Origin: Bradyrhizobium sp. AUGA SZCCT0158
Lineage (GTDB): Bacteria > Pseudomonadota > Alphaproteobacteria > Rhizobiales > Xanthobacteraceae
Assembly (NCBI RefSeq): GCF_018130065.1
Contig: NZ_JAFCME010000008.1
Location: 186,001-250,000, forward strand
Direction of reading: 5' to 3'
DNA length: 64,000 nt
The notes beneath the pieces are model-generated. The model was not told the origin of the DNA. It made no database searches and saw only the letters and a program-made list of their open reading frames with translations. Positions 52,746-62,612 of this stretch are shown piece after piece. Position 1 is the first letter of the stretch, and each line of letters begins with the position of its first letter. Position numbers and translations under genes: made by a program.

Positions 52746-54419
52746 CTAGCCCGCCGGGTTCATGACCACGCCCTTGTCCTTGGGCCAGCGCACGCGCCAG
52801 GCAAAGCCGATGTCGCGGACTTCGCCGGCCTTGGCCTCGAAGGCCCATTCCAGCACACCGCGCTTGTCGCGCAGGTTGGTCGTGGTCGGCGGCGTCGAGG
52901 ATGACAGCATTTCGACCTGGATGTCTTCGTTCTCGCTGACCGGCAGCTGATCCTCGACCGCGACTTTGATCGGGAAGTCGTGGCCGTTGCGGATGGTGGT
53001 CTTGAACGAGCGCTCGTCGGTCTTCGACGTGGTCACGATCAGGCCGGCCGAACCCTCGTTGCGTTTGATTGTCGTGCGCTCGATCTTGATCTTGTCGTCG
53101 GCGCCGAAGCCGAGGCGGACGGTTTCGTCCTTGCCGGCGGCGGCCATCTGGCCGCGGCCGACGAACACGCCGTCGCGATAGATCGCGACACGGCCGGGCA
53201 GCAATGGCGCGTCTTCGGTCTGCTTGAAGCTGGCTTCCAGGAACGCGGTCGGATCCAGCACCGGCACCGCGCGGACCGCAAGATCGGGCGCGATGATCGC
53301 AGAGGAGACGCGCAGGCTCTTTGCGCCCTCGCTGGCGCCGAGGCTGACACGGCCCGGAATTTTGAACACCACCTGGAAGCCGCTGACTTCGGCGGCGGCC
53401 TGCTGCTCGTCGGCACGCTCGGACATTGCCTCTGGCGCCCGTTGCGCGGGCGCCGCGCGTACCAATGGCTTGGCGGCATCCATGCCGCCGCTGACGGATG
53501 CGGCAGCCCGCGGCGGCGGCGGATATTGCACGATCAGCGAATTCAGGTCCGGCGCCTTGCCGCCGCGCGCGGTGCGCACGGTGGAAACGGCAAGCGCGAC
53601 ATTCGACCAGTCCTCGCCGGTGTTCTGGGTGATTTCGGCGCGGCGCACCAGTTCGAGCGCGGGCTTGCGGTCTCTGGCGCCGGTGTCGAGACGGGCATCG
53701 TACAGCGGCGTCCAGCGCGCGTTGCGCACCGCGTAGGTCACCCGCAGCGTGGCCTTGGTCGCAGCCGCGGCGGCGAGCTCGATCCGGACCTCGAGCTTGC
53801 TCGGCGGCTTCTGCGCCCGGTCGGCTTCCAGCCGCGCGATTTCGCGGTCGAGCTCGCGCTGCTTGCGTTCGGCGTCGCGGATCGCGCTGTCGGCGGTAGC
53901 GACTTCCTCGGCCACGGCGGCAAAGGCCGCGCGCCATTCGGCAATGGGACGCGCCTCGCCCTTGTCACCGATCCCGGCCGGCGAGGCATCGGCAAACCGC
54001 TCGGCGAATTTGCGTCGCGCCGCGGCTGAATTGATCGCGCCCTGCAGATCGGCGCGCTGGTCTTTCAACGCCTCGATGCGCTTGTCGAGTTCGGGCAGAT
54101 TGACCGGCGGCGCCGCGCGCGGCGGCTTGGCATCGATGGCGCCAATGGTGAGTTTTGCCCCCGCCTCGCCCTCGACCCGCAGCGAGGACGGATCCAGCGT
54201 CAGCGGAAAATCCTTCAGCACGGCCGAGTGGTCGCCGGCCGGAAGATCGACGGTGATGACCCGGGTGATGCTGGCGCCGTCGGGATAGACGGTGACGGCA
54301 TCGACGGCCGAACTGGCTGATACATCGGCCGCCCGCACCGGTGCTGCGGCCAACGCCGCAACCACGACGAGGCTGGTCGTCACAAGGCACTTGGCTGAAC
54401 ACTTGGCTGAAAATCGCAT
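52746..54419 (-). CDS. MuiA-like protein (DUF4139/DUF4140), exported
   Basis: A 557-aa protein of the 'mucoidy inhibitor MuiA' family. Signal peptide to about residue 30 (PVRAADVSA). N-terminal DUF4140 region (AVTVYPDGASITRVITVDLPAG), a coiled-coil stretch (~85-190, many E/K/R heptads such as AERKQRELDREIARLEADR), then the DUF4139 C-terminal domain (VTYAVRNARWTPLYDARLDT; AKAGEVRDIGFAWRVRWP). The family's molecular role is not established. The start at 54419 follows AGGAGAGGGAAACC. Confidence 0.85.
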   Translation of the reverse strand: MRFSAKCSAKCLVTTSLVVVAALAAAPVRAADVSASSAVDAVTVYPDGASITRVITVDLPAGDHSAVLKDFPLTLDPSSLRVEGEAGAKLTIGAIDAKPPRAAPPVNLPELDKRIEALKDQRADLQGAINSAAARRKFAERFADASPAGIGDKGEARPIAEWRAAFAAVAEEVATADSAIRDAERKQRELDREIARLEADRAQKPPSKLEVRIELAAAAATKATLRVTYAVRNARWTPLYDARLDTGARDRKPALELVRRAEITQNTGEDWSNVALAVSTVRTARGGKAPDLNSLIVQYPPPPRAAASVSGGMDAAKPLVRAAPAQRAPEAMSERADEQQAAAEVSGFQVVFKIPGRVSLGASEGAKSLRVSSAIIAPDLAVRAVPVLDPTAFLEASFKQTEDAPLLPGRVAIYRDGVFVGRGQMAAAGKDETVRLGFGADDKIKIERTTIKRNEGSAGLIVTTSKTDERSFKTTIRNGHDFPIKVAVEDQLPVSENEDIQVEMLSSSTPPTTTNLRDKRGVLEWAFEAKAGEVRDIGFAWRVRWPKDKGVVMNPAG

Positions 54420-54632
54420 TGGTTTCCCTCTCCTAAGGCCGCCTGCTGACCGGCGACGCAAAAAAACTCCCACCACCCCTGGTGATGAGACGTTGCGAGC
54501 GAGGAACTGGTTCGATTGGGGTTTCGGTGAGGCAGCGCCGCGGCGGGATCGCGGCTGATGGGGCTGACGATCGCCGCGAGCGGCCGGTTCAGGGCCCGCC
54601 GCGATCGTCCACTGCTGAAATCGGTGGCGGTG

Positions 54633-56606
54633 TCAGGCCGCCCGCACCGAGTTCAGGAATTTGCCGACTTCGAGCTTCAGGCGGTTGCTGTCGCCCGACA
54701 GCGATTGCGCCGCCGAGTGCACCTGCTCCGAGGCCGCCCCGGTCTCGCTGGCGCCCTGCCGGACGTCGGTGATGTGGGCGCTGACCTGGCTCGTTCCCAG
54801 TGCCGCCTGCTGCACGTTGCGCGAAATTTCCTGCGTCGCCGCACCCTGCTCTTCCACGGCGGAAGCGATCGTCGACGAAATCTCCGACAGCCGCTCGATC
54901 GTGCCGCTGATGTCCTTGATGGCGCTTACCGAATCCTCGGTCGCAGACTGGATGCCCGCGATCTGCCGGCCAATGTCGCCGGTTGCCTTCGCCGTCTGTT
55001 CGGCCAACGCCTTGACCTCGGACGCCACCACGGCAAACCCGCGCCCCGCGTCGCCCGCCCGCGCCGCCTCGATCGTCGCGTTCAGCGCCAGCAAATTGGT
55101 CTGTCCCGCGATGGTGTTGATCAGTTCGACGACATCGCCGATACGCGCGGCGGCCTTGGACAATTCGCCGACGCGATCATTGGTCTGGTGCGCCTGGCCG
55201 ACGGCCTCATTGGCGATCCGCGCCGATTCCTGCACCTGGCGGCTGATCTCGTTGACCGAGGAGGTCAGTTCCTCGGTGGCGGAGGCCACCGACTGCACAT
55301 TGGCGGAGGCTTCTTCGGAAGCGGCCTCGACCATGGTGGTCAATTCCTGCGAACGGATGGCAGTCGACGTTAACACGCCGGCGGAAGCTTCCAGCTCGGT
55401 CGATGCCGACGACACCGTCTCGACGATCTCGCCGACCGCGCCTTCGAACGCGTCCGCCATCTTGATCATGTCGGCCTTGCGCTCCTGGGCGGCGATCTGG
55501 TCCTGCCTGATCTTGGCATCCGCCTCGTCGCGTGCCTTCTGCTCGGCGTTGACCTTGAAGGTTTCCACGGCCTGGGCGATTTCCCCGATCTCGTCGGCGC
55601 GGCCAAGACCCGGCAGCACGATGGCGAAATTACCCTTGGCAAGCTCAATCATGGCCGCCCTCATCGCCGACAGCGGTTTTGAAACCGACCTGCCGATGAA
55701 GAAGCCCGCCGCCAGAACCGACACGGCGATCATCAGGATGGCAATCTCGATCATCCGCTGAATGCTGTCGCGTTCGGCGACGTTCAGGCGGTCGGCCTCG
55801 GCCTTGATGCCGTTGACCGATTTCGATACCTCATCGATGACCGGCTCGACCGCCGCAAAGGCCTCCGACATCGCCTTGAGTTCACCGGCAAGCATCAGGG
55901 CCTGCACCATCCAGGCCTCGAAATCGCGCTGATAGTCGGCAAGCTTCTGCTTCAGCTCGGCCTTCGCCGCTTGCGGAATATTCGTAGCCTCCAGCCCTGC
56001 GAGGAATTCCACGTTCCGCTTCTTCATGTCGTCGCCGTATTTACGGTCACGCCGCAGCATGAAATCCTTCTCGAGCCGGCGCATCCTCAACATGGTGATC
56101 AGCAGCGCGGACTCATTCAGCGGCTCAATCCGCGATTCGATATCGTGGACCGAGGCGCGCAGCCGGCCTTCAAGCCCGGATTTTTCGTCGAGGCCAAGCT
56201 GGCGCTTCTGCTCGACGACCGCGGTGAAATGCGTCTGGTATTTTTTCAGCGAGGCGCTCATCGCCTCGATCTGGCGGGCCAGTTCGGGCTTGCCGACGGC
56301 GACGATCTTGCCGTGCAACGCATCGATATCGGCAGCAACGGCTTTGGCAATCTCGATCTGGCTGTCCGCCTTCTTCGCGTCATTGCGCAGCAGGAAATCC
56401 TTTTCGGCGCGGCGGCCTTCCAGCAATTCGACTTCGATCTTGCTGTTCAACTCCGCGATGGTGCGCGCCTTGTCGGCGGCATCGCGGTATACCGCCATGG
56501 CCTTTTCGCCATACATATGGATGCCGCCGATCAGAACGACACCGAACACACCCACGACGCCGATCGCGGTAATCTTGTGAGTTAACCGCAGAGAGATAAT
56601 CCGCAT
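54633..56606 (-). CDS. Methyl-accepting chemotaxis protein with HBM sensor
   Basis: A 657-aa receptor. First membrane helix ~10-30; a helical bimodular (HBM) periplasmic domain ~35-285 with the repeated motif [10 protein letters not shown] and [12 protein letters not shown]; second membrane helix ~287-307; HAMP ~308-360; signalling domain with the tip [21 protein letters not shown] domains usually bind organic acids. Its mRNA leader contains an 11-bp inverted repeat next to the ribosome site. Confidence 0.93.
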   Translation of the reverse strand: MRIISLRLTHKITAIGVVGVFGVVLIGGIHMYGEKAMAVYRDAADKARTIAELNSKIEVELLEGRRAEKDFLLRNDAKKADSQIEIAKAVAADIDALHGKIVAVGKPELARQIEAMSASLKKYQTHFTAVVEQKRQLGLDEKSGLEGRLRASVHDIESRIEPLNESALLITMLRMRRLEKDFMLRRDRKYGDDMKKRNVEFLAGLEATNIPQAAKAELKQKLADYQRDFEAWMVQALMLAGELKAMSEAFAAVEPVIDEVSKSVNGIKAEADRLNVAERDSIQRMIEIAILMIAVSVLAAGFFIGRSVSKPLSAMRAAMIELAKGNFAIVLPGLGRADEIGEIAQAVETFKVNAEQKARDEADAKIRQDQIAAQERKADMIKMADAFEGAVGEIVETVSSASTELEASAGVLTSTAIRSQELTTMVEAASEEASANVQSVASATEELTSSVNEISRQVQESARIANEAVGQAHQTNDRVGELSKAAARIGDVVELINTIAGQTNLLALNATIEAARAGDAGRGFAVVASEVKALAEQTAKATGDIGRQIAGIQSATEDSVSAIKDISGTIERLSEISSTIASAVEEQGAATQEISRNVQQAALGTSQVSAHITDVRQGASETGAASEQVHSAAQSLSGDSNRLKLEVGKFLNSVRAA

Positions 56607-56657
56607 CCTGATCCCCTGATGGGCATGGTTACAAAAACGTAAACCCGCCCATCAGGG
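56607..56657 (-). promoter_or_regulatory. Hairpin in the chemoreceptor mRNA leader, overlapping the ribosome site
   Basis: Read on the minus strand, CCCTGATGGGC (56657-56647) and GCCCATCAGGG (56624-56614) form a perfect 11-bp stem with a 22-base loop. The closing arm runs into the likely Shine-Dalgarno (AGGGGATC), and the ATG lies 7 bases beyond the stem. The fold could limit translation of the receptor gene. Confidence 0.55.
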
Positions 56658-56825
56658 ATAGCGCTCAGTTGTGCAACTTTCGGTAAATTTCCGGATACGT
56701 AAAATTACGCGCAATTTGGAAGCTATGCACGCTACAGTGCAAAAGCGTTGAACTTCCGAGGTCGCCCGGAAGAGCGAAACGAGCACCTCCGGGAATACCA
56801 ACGCCTCTCGAAAGACCAGCGTCTC

Positions 56826-58415
56826 TTAAAAAACCAACGCCTTGGCCTGCTTGACCTGCGGCAACGCCTGCACCTTGGCGAGCACGTCGGCCGGAATTTC
56901 ACCGTCGATTTCCACCAGCGCGATGGCGTCGCCGCCCTGCTTGACGCGGCCGAGATGGAAGGTCGCGATGTTGATCTTGGCGTCGCCGAGCAAACCGGCA
57001 AAGCTGCCGATGAAGCCGGGCTTGTCCTCATTGGTGACATAGATCATCGACTTGCCGAACTCGGCATCGACGCGGATGCCCTTGATATCGACCAGCCGCG
57101 GCTTGCCGTCGTGATAGACGGTGCCCGACACCGAGCGCTCCTGGCGTTCGGTGATGACGGTGACGGTGATCAGGCTTTCGTAATCGCTCTGCGCCGCGCG
57201 CACGATTTCGTCGACCACCATGCCGCGTTCCTTGGCGACAACCGGCGCCGAGACCACGTTGACGTCGCCCAGCATCGGCCGCAGCAGACCGGATAGCACC
57301 GCCGAGGTGATCGCCTTGATCTTCATTTCGGCGACATGGCCCTCATAGGTGATCTGCACCTTGAGGATGCCGCTCTCGGTGAGCTGGCCCGCGAACGAGC
57401 CGAGCTTCTCGGCCAGTTCAATGAACGGCTTCAGCTTCGGCGCCTCTTCGGCGGTGATCGAAGGGAAATTGACCGCGTTGGAGATCGCGCCGGTCAAAAG
57501 ATAATCCGACATCTGTTCGGCGACCTGCAGTGCGACGTTCTCCTGCGCTTCGGTGGTGGAGGCGCCGAGATGCGGCGTGCAGATCACGTTGGGATGGCCG
57601 AACAGCACGTTCGAGGTAGCGGGTTCCTCGATGAAAACGTCGAAGGCGGCGCCCGCGACATGCTTGGAATTCAGGGCATCGACCAGTGCCTGCTCGTCGA
57701 CCAGGCCGCCGCGGGCGCAGTTGATGATGCGCACGCCCTTCTTCATCCTGGCGAGGGCTCCCGCGTCGATGATGTTTTTTGTCTTCTCGGTCAGCGGCGT
57801 ATGCAGCGTGATGAAATCGGCGCGCTTCAAGAGATCGTCGAGCTCGACCTTCTCGACGCCGATGTCCTTGGCGCGCTCCGGCGACAGGAACGGATCGAAG
57901 GCGATCACCTTCATGCGCAGGCCGAGCGCGCGGTCGGCGACGATCGCACCGATATTGCCGCAGCCGACCACGCCGAGCGTCTTGGCCGTGATCTCGACGC
58001 CCATGAAGCGGTTCTTCTCCCACTTGCCGGCCTGCGTCGAGGCGTCGGCCTGCGGAATCTCGCGTGCCAGCGCCAGCATCAGGGTAATCGCGTGTTCGGC
58101 GGTCGTGATCGAATTGCCGAACGGCGTGTTCATCACGATGATGCCCTTGGCGGTCGCGGCGGGAATCTCGACATTGTCGACGCCGATGCCGGCACGGCCG
58201 ATCACTTTCAGCTTCTTGGCTTTCTCGATGATCTTGGCAGTCGCCTTGGTCGCGGAGCGGATCGCAAGCCCGTCATAATTACCGATGATCTCGGCGAGCT
58301 TGTCCTTGTCCTTGCCGAGATTGGGCTGGAAGTCGACATCGATGCCGCGGTCCTTGAAGATCTGCACGGCTGCCGGAGAGAGAGCGTCGGAGATGAGAAC
58401 TTTGGGTTTGGACAT
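56826..58415 (-). CDS. serA: D-3-phosphoglycerate dehydrogenase (long, ACT-containing form)
   Basis: A 529-aa type-1 enzyme for the first step of serine synthesis. Substrate/NAD core: GRAGIGVDNVEIPAATAKGI, the GxGxxG in VVGCGNIG (~150-157), catalytic Arg in NCARGGLVDE, Glu in DVFIEEP and His in PHLGASTTEAQ. An intervening domain and a C-terminal ACT domain (~455-529; MIYVTNEDKPGFIGSFAGLL) suggest serine feedback. The start at 58415 (MSKPKVLISDA) gives the family N-terminus. It lies downstream of serC. Confidence 0.95.
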   Translation of the reverse strand: MSKPKVLISDALSPAAVQIFKDRGIDVDFQPNLGKDKDKLAEIIGNYDGLAIRSATKATAKIIEKAKKLKVIGRAGIGVDNVEIPAATAKGIIVMNTPFGNSITTAEHAITLMLALAREIPQADASTQAGKWEKNRFMGVEITAKTLGVVGCGNIGAIVADRALGLRMKVIAFDPFLSPERAKDIGVEKVELDDLLKRADFITLHTPLTEKTKNIIDAGALARMKKGVRIINCARGGLVDEQALVDALNSKHVAGAAFDVFIEEPATSNVLFGHPNVICTPHLGASTTEAQENVALQVAEQMSDYLLTGAISNAVNFPSITAEEAPKLKPFIELAEKLGSFAGQLTESGILKVQITYEGHVAEMKIKAITSAVLSGLLRPMLGDVNVVSAPVVAKERGMVVDEIVRAAQSDYESLITVTVITERQERSVSGTVYHDGKPRLVDIKGIRVDAEFGKSMIYVTNEDKPGFIGSFAGLLGDAKINIATFHLGRVKQGGDAIALVEIDGEIPADVLAKVQALPQVKQAKALVF

Positions 58416-58493
58416 TGGTGTGATCCTTGCCTTCCCTATAGGGAGGGTCGGCCTGCGGGGCCGGAATGGGTGAATGTCTCGGAGCGATTTCTT

Positions 58494-58631
58494 CTCCCTC
58501 TCCCCGTTCTTACGGGGGAGAGGGGCAGCTACGGGCAAGGTGCCAGCGGAGAGAGCCCCTCACCCGGATCGCTCAGGCGCGCAATTGCGCTGCCGAGCGA
58601 TCCGACCTCTCCCCGTAAGAACGGGGAGAGG
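58494..58631. repeat. Palindromic intergenic repeat, family B (third copy)
   Basis: CTCCCTCTCCCCGTTCTTAC at one end and GTAAGAACGGGGAGAG at the other, nearly perfect inverted arms, with inner hairpin CGGATCGCTCAGG / CCGAGCGATCCG. It lies between serC and serA, on the likely transcript of both. Confidence 0.88.
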
Positions 58632-58644
58632 TTAAAAAGAAAAC

Positions 58645-59817
58645 TCAAGCCGCCTTCGGCAACGCGGCCTTGGTCTCGGCGAACGCCCAGTCGATCCACT
58701 GCGTCAGCAGCGCGACGTCGGAGGCTTCCACGGTGGCGCCGCACCAGATCCGCAGGCCCGCCGGCGCATCGCGGTAATAGGCGAAGTCGTAGCCGGCGCC
58801 TTCCTTCTCCACCAGCGCTACCAGCTTCTTGGAGAAGTCGGCCTGCGCGTCCGCCGTCAGCGAGGTGATCGCGGGATCGACGAACTTCAGGCACACCGAA
58901 GTGTTGGAGCGGATCGCCGGATCCTTGGCCAGGAAGTCGATCCACGGCGTCCTGGCTTTCCAGTCGGCCAGCGCCTTGGTGTTGGCGTCGGCGCGCGCGA
59001 TCAGCGCCTTGAGGCCGCCGATCGATTTCGCCCAATTCAGTGCATCGAGATAATCCTCGACGCACAGCATCGACGGCGTGTTGATGGTCTCGCCTTCGAA
59101 GATGCCTTCGTTGAGCTTGCCACCCTTGGTCAGGCGGAAGATTTTCGGCAGCGGCCACGCCGGCTTGTAGGTCTCCAGCCGCTCCACCGCGCGCGGCGAG
59201 AGGATCAGCATGCCGTGCGCGGCCTCGCCGCCCAGCGCCTTCTGCCAGGAGAACGTCACCACATCGAGCTTTGCGAAATCGAGCGGCTGCGCAAAAGCGG
59301 CAGACGTTGCGTCGCAGATGGTGAGGCCTTCGCGATCGGCCTTGATCCAGTCGGCATTGGGCACGCGCACGCCGGAAGTGGTGCCGTTCCAGGTGAAGAC
59401 GATGTCGGAGGCGGGATCGGCCTTGGAAAGATCGGGGATTTCACCATAGCCGGCGTGCAGCTTGGTGACGTCCTTGAGCTTCAGTTCCTTGACGATATCG
59501 CTGACCCAGCCTTCGCCGAAGGATTCCCAGGCGATGGTGGTGACCGGGCGCGCGCCGAGCAGCGACCACAGCGCCATTTCCACCGCGCCGGTATCGGACG
59601 CCGGCACGATGCCGATCTTGTAACCGGCCGGCACTTCAAGCACTTCGCGCGTCAATTCGATCGCGAGCTTGAGCTTGGCCTTGCCGACCTTCGCGCGATG
59701 CGAACGGCCGAGCGCGGCGTCCTTGAGATTTGCGGGGTTCCAGCCGGGGCGCTTGGCACAGGGGCCGGAGGAGAAATGCGGCACATTGGGCCGCGAAGCG
59801 GGCTTCGCTACGGTCAT
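58645..59817 (-). CDS. serC: Phosphoserine aminotransferase
   Basis: A 390-aa pyridoxal-phosphate enzyme for the second step of serine synthesis (also used in vitamin B6 synthesis). Visible are [12 protein letters not shown] at the N-terminus, [14 protein letters not shown], and the PLP-lysine region [15 protein letters not shown]. It is of the alphaproteobacterial SerC type. AAGGATAG precedes the ATG. serA follows 229 bases downstream, separated by a family B repeat. Confidence 0.95.
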   Translation of the reverse strand: MTVAKPASRPNVPHFSSGPCAKRPGWNPANLKDAALGRSHRAKVGKAKLKLAIELTREVLEVPAGYKIGIVPASDTGAVEMALWSLLGARPVTTIAWESFGEGWVSDIVKELKLKDVTKLHAGYGEIPDLSKADPASDIVFTWNGTTSGVRVPNADWIKADREGLTICDATSAAFAQPLDFAKLDVVTFSWQKALGGEAAHGMLILSPRAVERLETYKPAWPLPKIFRLTKGGKLNEGIFEGETINTPSMLCVEDYLDALNWAKSIGGLKALIARADANTKALADWKARTPWIDFLAKDPAIRSNTSVCLKFVDPAITSLTADAQADFSKKLVALVEKEGAGYDFAYYRDAPAGLRIWCGATVEASDVALLTQWIDWAFAETKAALPKAA

Positions 59818-59896
59818 ATTCTATCCTTCCAGATAGCAAGCCTCCCGTTGGGGGGAGGTGTCCCGCGGCGGTGATTAGGGGAATCGCGCCCGATCG

Positions 59897-60109
59897 TCAA
59901 GGAACTTCGGGCGCTTCCGATATGTCCCTGACATCACAGGTGATTGAAGCATCGACAGCTGTGGACGAGACCGGCTGCTGCTCCAGTAGTCCGGCCGCAT
60001 CGTTGATCAGCCTGGCGGCCATTCGCCGGCTCGAAGTTTTCAAAACGCTTTTCTCGCCAGCCTGCACGACATATTCGTTGCCGATCCGCACGATCGAAAA
60101 ATCCTTCAT
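59897..60109 (-). CDS. Small hypothetical protein (70 aa)
   Basis: Begins MKDFSIVRIGNEYVVQAGEK and continues with a basic helix (SSRRMAARLINDAAGLLEQ). It resembles short uncharacterised proteins of Bradyrhizobium; no domain is recognised. The start at 60109 is chosen for the compact family-like N-terminus; a weak GGGGA lies upstream. It lies 79 bases upstream of serC on the same strand. Confidence 0.6.
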   Translation of the reverse strand: MKDFSIVRIGNEYVVQAGEKSVLKTSSRRMAARLINDAAGLLEQQPVSSTAVDASITCDVRDISEAPEVP

Positions 60110-60239
60110 CGAAAATCCCCAGAGTTGCCCACGGCCCCATGGGAGACGCTGACATAGCGGAGACGTTCCTCTCCGTAAAATCACGGAGGCCGAGGTAGTT
60201 TATCGCCTGTTAATGGGATTGCAGAGTCACGACTACTCT

Positions 60240-60251
60240 AGGCAATTGCCT
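60240..60251. promoter_or_regulatory. 12-bp perfect palindrome AGGCAATTGCCT
   Basis: Located between the 70-aa gene and the GNAT gene. Perfectly self-complementary; could be a protein-binding site or chance. No regulator is implied by the context. Confidence 0.25.
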
Positions 60252-60284
60252 GCGCCGCGACTCAACTTTGCACAAGAATAAAGC

Positions 60285-60755
60285 TCAGAATCTCAAGGTC
60301 ATGCCGACATGACTGCGCGCGAACCCAAGCCGTTCATAAAACCGTTGCGCATCGACGCGCGTATGATGCGTCAGCAGCTCGACCAGCTTGCAGCCGTTGG
60401 CGCGCGCTTCTGCAACCGCCCATTGCACCAGTTGCTCGCCAATGCCCCGGCTGCGGCAATGGCTGGCGACGCGGACATCCTCGAGCAAACCGCGCGAGGC
60501 GCCCTGCGAACTCAATCCAGGGAGGATGCACAGCTGCAGGCAGCCGACGACAGCGCCCTCGCCGTCCTCGGCGACCACCAGATGGATATTCCGGTCGCCC
60601 GCGACGCGTTCGAACGCGTCGAAATAGGCCTGCGGCAGCGGATCTTCGAGCCGCTCGCGCGGGCCACCGAGCGGATCGTCCGCCAGCATGGCGACGATGG
60701 GACCGACGTCGTCACGGCGCGCGCGACGGATGGTGACTTGCGAAACGGTGACCAT
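60285..60755 (-). CDS. GNAT family N-acetyltransferase
   Basis: A 156-aa acetyltransferase with the acetyl-CoA motif A (LLEDVRVASHCRSRGIGEQL; Arg/Gln-x-x-Gly-x-Gly/Ala variant SRGIGEQLV) and motif B (ELLTHHTRVDAQRFYERLGF). It moves an acetyl group to an amine on an unknown acceptor. It lies 17 bases after the GST gene and is probably co-transcribed with it. Confidence 0.9.
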   Translation of the reverse strand: MVTVSQVTIRRARRDDVGPIVAMLADDPLGGPRERLEDPLPQAYFDAFERVAGDRNIHLVVAEDGEGAVVGCLQLCILPGLSSQGASRGLLEDVRVASHCRSRGIGEQLVQWAVAEARANGCKLVELLTHHTRVDAQRFYERLGFARSHVGMTLRF

Positions 60756-60772
60756 GGGGTTTTCCGGTGAAT

Positions 60773-61363
60773 TCAGCGCGCCGGCGGCAGGCCGAGCGAT
60801 TTTTCGGTCTCGCCGATCCAGCGGCGCACGGCGGCATAGCCGTCGAGATGGAAGCCGCCTTCATGCGCCAGCCTTGTATAGGCCAGCAGGGAGACGTCAG
60901 CGAGCGAGACGGCGTCGCCGACCAGGAACGGCGTGATGGCGAGCTGATGCTCCATCCGCGCCAGCGCCGCATAGCCGCGCTTGACCTTGTCGGGGTCGAG
61001 ATCGGAGGCAGATTTGCCGAGATAGAACATCTGGAAACGGCAGACCGCGATATAGGGCTCGTGGCTGTATTGTTCCCAGAACAGCCATTCGTCCATCTTC
61101 GCGGTGGCGAACGCATCCGCCGGAATGAGATCGCTGCCGCGGGCAAGATAGCGGATGATGGCGTTGGACTGCGCCAGCGTACGGCCGTCGTCGAATTCGA
61201 CCGCCGGCACCTGGCCGGCATAGTTGAGCTTGAGGAACTCGGTCGTGCGGGTTTGGCCCTTGAGCGTGTCGATTGCAATCCAGCTATAGGGCAGCGCGAG
61301 TTTGTCGCACACCCACTTCACCTTCAGACAGTTGCCGGAATTGGTATCGCCGTAGATTTTCAT
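60773..61363 (-). CDS. Glutathione S-transferase family protein
   Basis: A 196-aa GST: thioredoxin-like N-terminal domain (MKIYGDTNSGNCLKVKWVCD; the Ser/Cys pair at residues 9-12 fits the glutathione site; GQVPAVEFDDGRTLAQSNAI) and the all-helical C-terminal domain (LVGDAVSLADVSLLAYTRLA). Conjugation or reduction substrate unknown. First gene of a two-gene unit with the acetyltransferase. Confidence 0.92.
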   Translation of the reverse strand: MKIYGDTNSGNCLKVKWVCDKLALPYSWIAIDTLKGQTRTTEFLKLNYAGQVPAVEFDDGRTLAQSNAIIRYLARGSDLIPADAFATAKMDEWLFWEQYSHEPYIAVCRFQMFYLGKSASDLDPDKVKRGYAALARMEHQLAITPFLVGDAVSLADVSLLAYTRLAHEGGFHLDGYAAVRRWIGETEKSLGLPPAR

Positions 61364-61478
61364 GAGCGGCCGCCCTCGTTATGGCGACAGTGCAACAGCC
61401 CGCGGCAAATCTGTCAACGGTATCAGGATCGACGACGGACGAGGCCAAGTCTGAGGCCAGATCAGAGCTTGCAGCCCG

Positions 61479-62300
61479 TCAGAACTTGTAGCCGAGGCCC
61501 GCGCGCACCGTGTTGACGGTGGTATCGACACTGGAGGTGAAGCGGAGATATTCCCACTCGGCGCGCAGGAAGAGACCCGCATACAGCATCACGTCGATGC
61601 CGAGACCGCCGGCGAACCCCGTGATGAACTTGGAGTTGGCGTTGTCCGTCAGGAACCCGGCCGCCGATAGATTGGGGAGTCCCTGCGTGCCGACATAGAG
61701 ATAATCAATGTTGGCATCGGCCCTGCGATTAATATTCGCCTGCCCCATCGCAACGCCGACGAATCCATATGGCAGAAAGCCATCGATGGCGTATCCGCCA
61801 CGTACCCGCAACGAGCCGTAATCGGTGATCTTCATCGAGGCGCTCGAGGACACGCGCGCTGTCGATATGTAATCGGTGGGGTACTGGAACGAGCGACCCT
61901 GGGAACCGCTGTTGGCACCGAAGAAGTTGCCGTGGGTATAGTTCAGCTCGACACCGATGACGGCGTCGCTCCACTGAAAATTATAACCGACGAACCCGCC
62001 GTAGCCGCTGCCCTGCATATGGGACTTCCCGAGCAGAGGCCATTGCGAGATGTTGAACTGCGATTCCAGATCGAGATTGTTGAGGAGCTTGGCGAGCAGG
62101 TCCTGGCCGGAATTGGTGAAGTTCATGTCCGCCGCACCGTGCGAAACGTGGCCGCCAACATAGACGCCCGACCAGGTGACGGTGGTTCTGCTCAACCCGT
62201 CCGTGAAACTGCCGCGTAGAATCGGCAAGTCCGGCATATCGGCCGCCTGCGCGCCAGCCGCCGCGCCACACATCACCGCCACCAGCAAAAAACGACGCAT
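61479..62300 (-). CDS. Outer-membrane beta-barrel protein, Omp25/31-like
   Basis: A 273-aa protein with a signal peptide (MRRFLLVAVMCGAAAGAQA) and a porin-like OMP_b-brl barrel: TWSGVYVGGHVSHG, GGFVGYNFQWSDAVIGVELN, SLRVRGGYAIDGFLPYGFVG, ending GLGYKF with the terminal Phe needed for membrane insertion. The start at 62300 removes six residues ahead of the signal. Alternating Tyr/Phe/Gly strands support about eight strands. Function probably structural. Confidence 0.85.
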   Translation of the reverse strand: MRRFLLVAVMCGAAAGAQAADMPDLPILRGSFTDGLSRTTVTWSGVYVGGHVSHGAADMNFTNSGQDLLAKLLNNLDLESQFNISQWPLLGKSHMQGSGYGGFVGYNFQWSDAVIGVELNYTHGNFFGANSGSQGRSFQYPTDYISTARVSSSASMKITDYGSLRVRGGYAIDGFLPYGFVGVAMGQANINRRADANIDYLYVGTQGLPNLSAAGFLTDNANSKFITGFAGGLGIDVMLYAGLFLRAEWEYLRFTSSVDTTVNTVRAGLGYKF

Positions 62301-62435
62301 CGCAACGCTCCATCGCACACTCTAACTTGCGTTGATCATGGCTCGTTAACCCTAACCAATCGTTATCGCGGGCTCCGATGCGACGTGATCTTGCGGGAAA
62401 AAGCCAAACGCATCGCGTGCTCGCGACGGGCGTCA

Positions 62436-62536
62436 GAGCGTTTTCGAGCGAAGTGGATACCGGTTCGCGTGAAGAAAACGCGTCAAAACAAGATTCTAGA
62501 GCTTCGGTTCCGATTCAATCAGAAGCGAAACTCTAG
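62436..62536. repeat. Intergenic repeat, GAGCGTTTTCGAGCGAAGTG type
   Basis: First part GAGCGTTTTCGAGCGAAGTG ... GAAGAAAACGCGTC; second part a hairpin CTAGAGCTTCGGTTC ... GAAGCGAAACTCTAG. Elements of this type are scattered in Bradyrhizobium-group genomes. Only one copy is in the window. Confidence 0.7.
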
Positions 62537-62549
62537 GTGCGGCCGCGCC

Positions 62550-62583
62550 AAAAGCAAAACGGCGCGGGAAGATCCCGCGCCGT
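62550..62583 (-). terminator. Rho-independent terminator of the 62613-63428 barrel gene
   Basis: On the minus strand ACGGCGCGGGA and TCCCGCGCCGT pair in an 11-bp stem with a 3-base loop, then TTTTGCTTTT. It begins about 30 bases past the stop codon. Confidence 0.88.
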
Positions 62584-62612
62584 TCTCAATCCTTAACGGA
62601 TGGCAGCCGCAA

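Larger units (their letters stand above)
62301..62612. other. Gene-free stretch between the two barrel genes
   Basis: 312 bases holding the start region of the 61479-62300 gene, a Bradyrhizobium-type intergenic repeat (62436-62536) and a terminator (62550-62583), each listed separately. No credible gene is seen. Confidence 0.7.

Noticed and set aside
57336..58868. 510-codon open frame on the plus strand
   Set aside because: Antisense to serA and running through a palindromic repeat; no motif.
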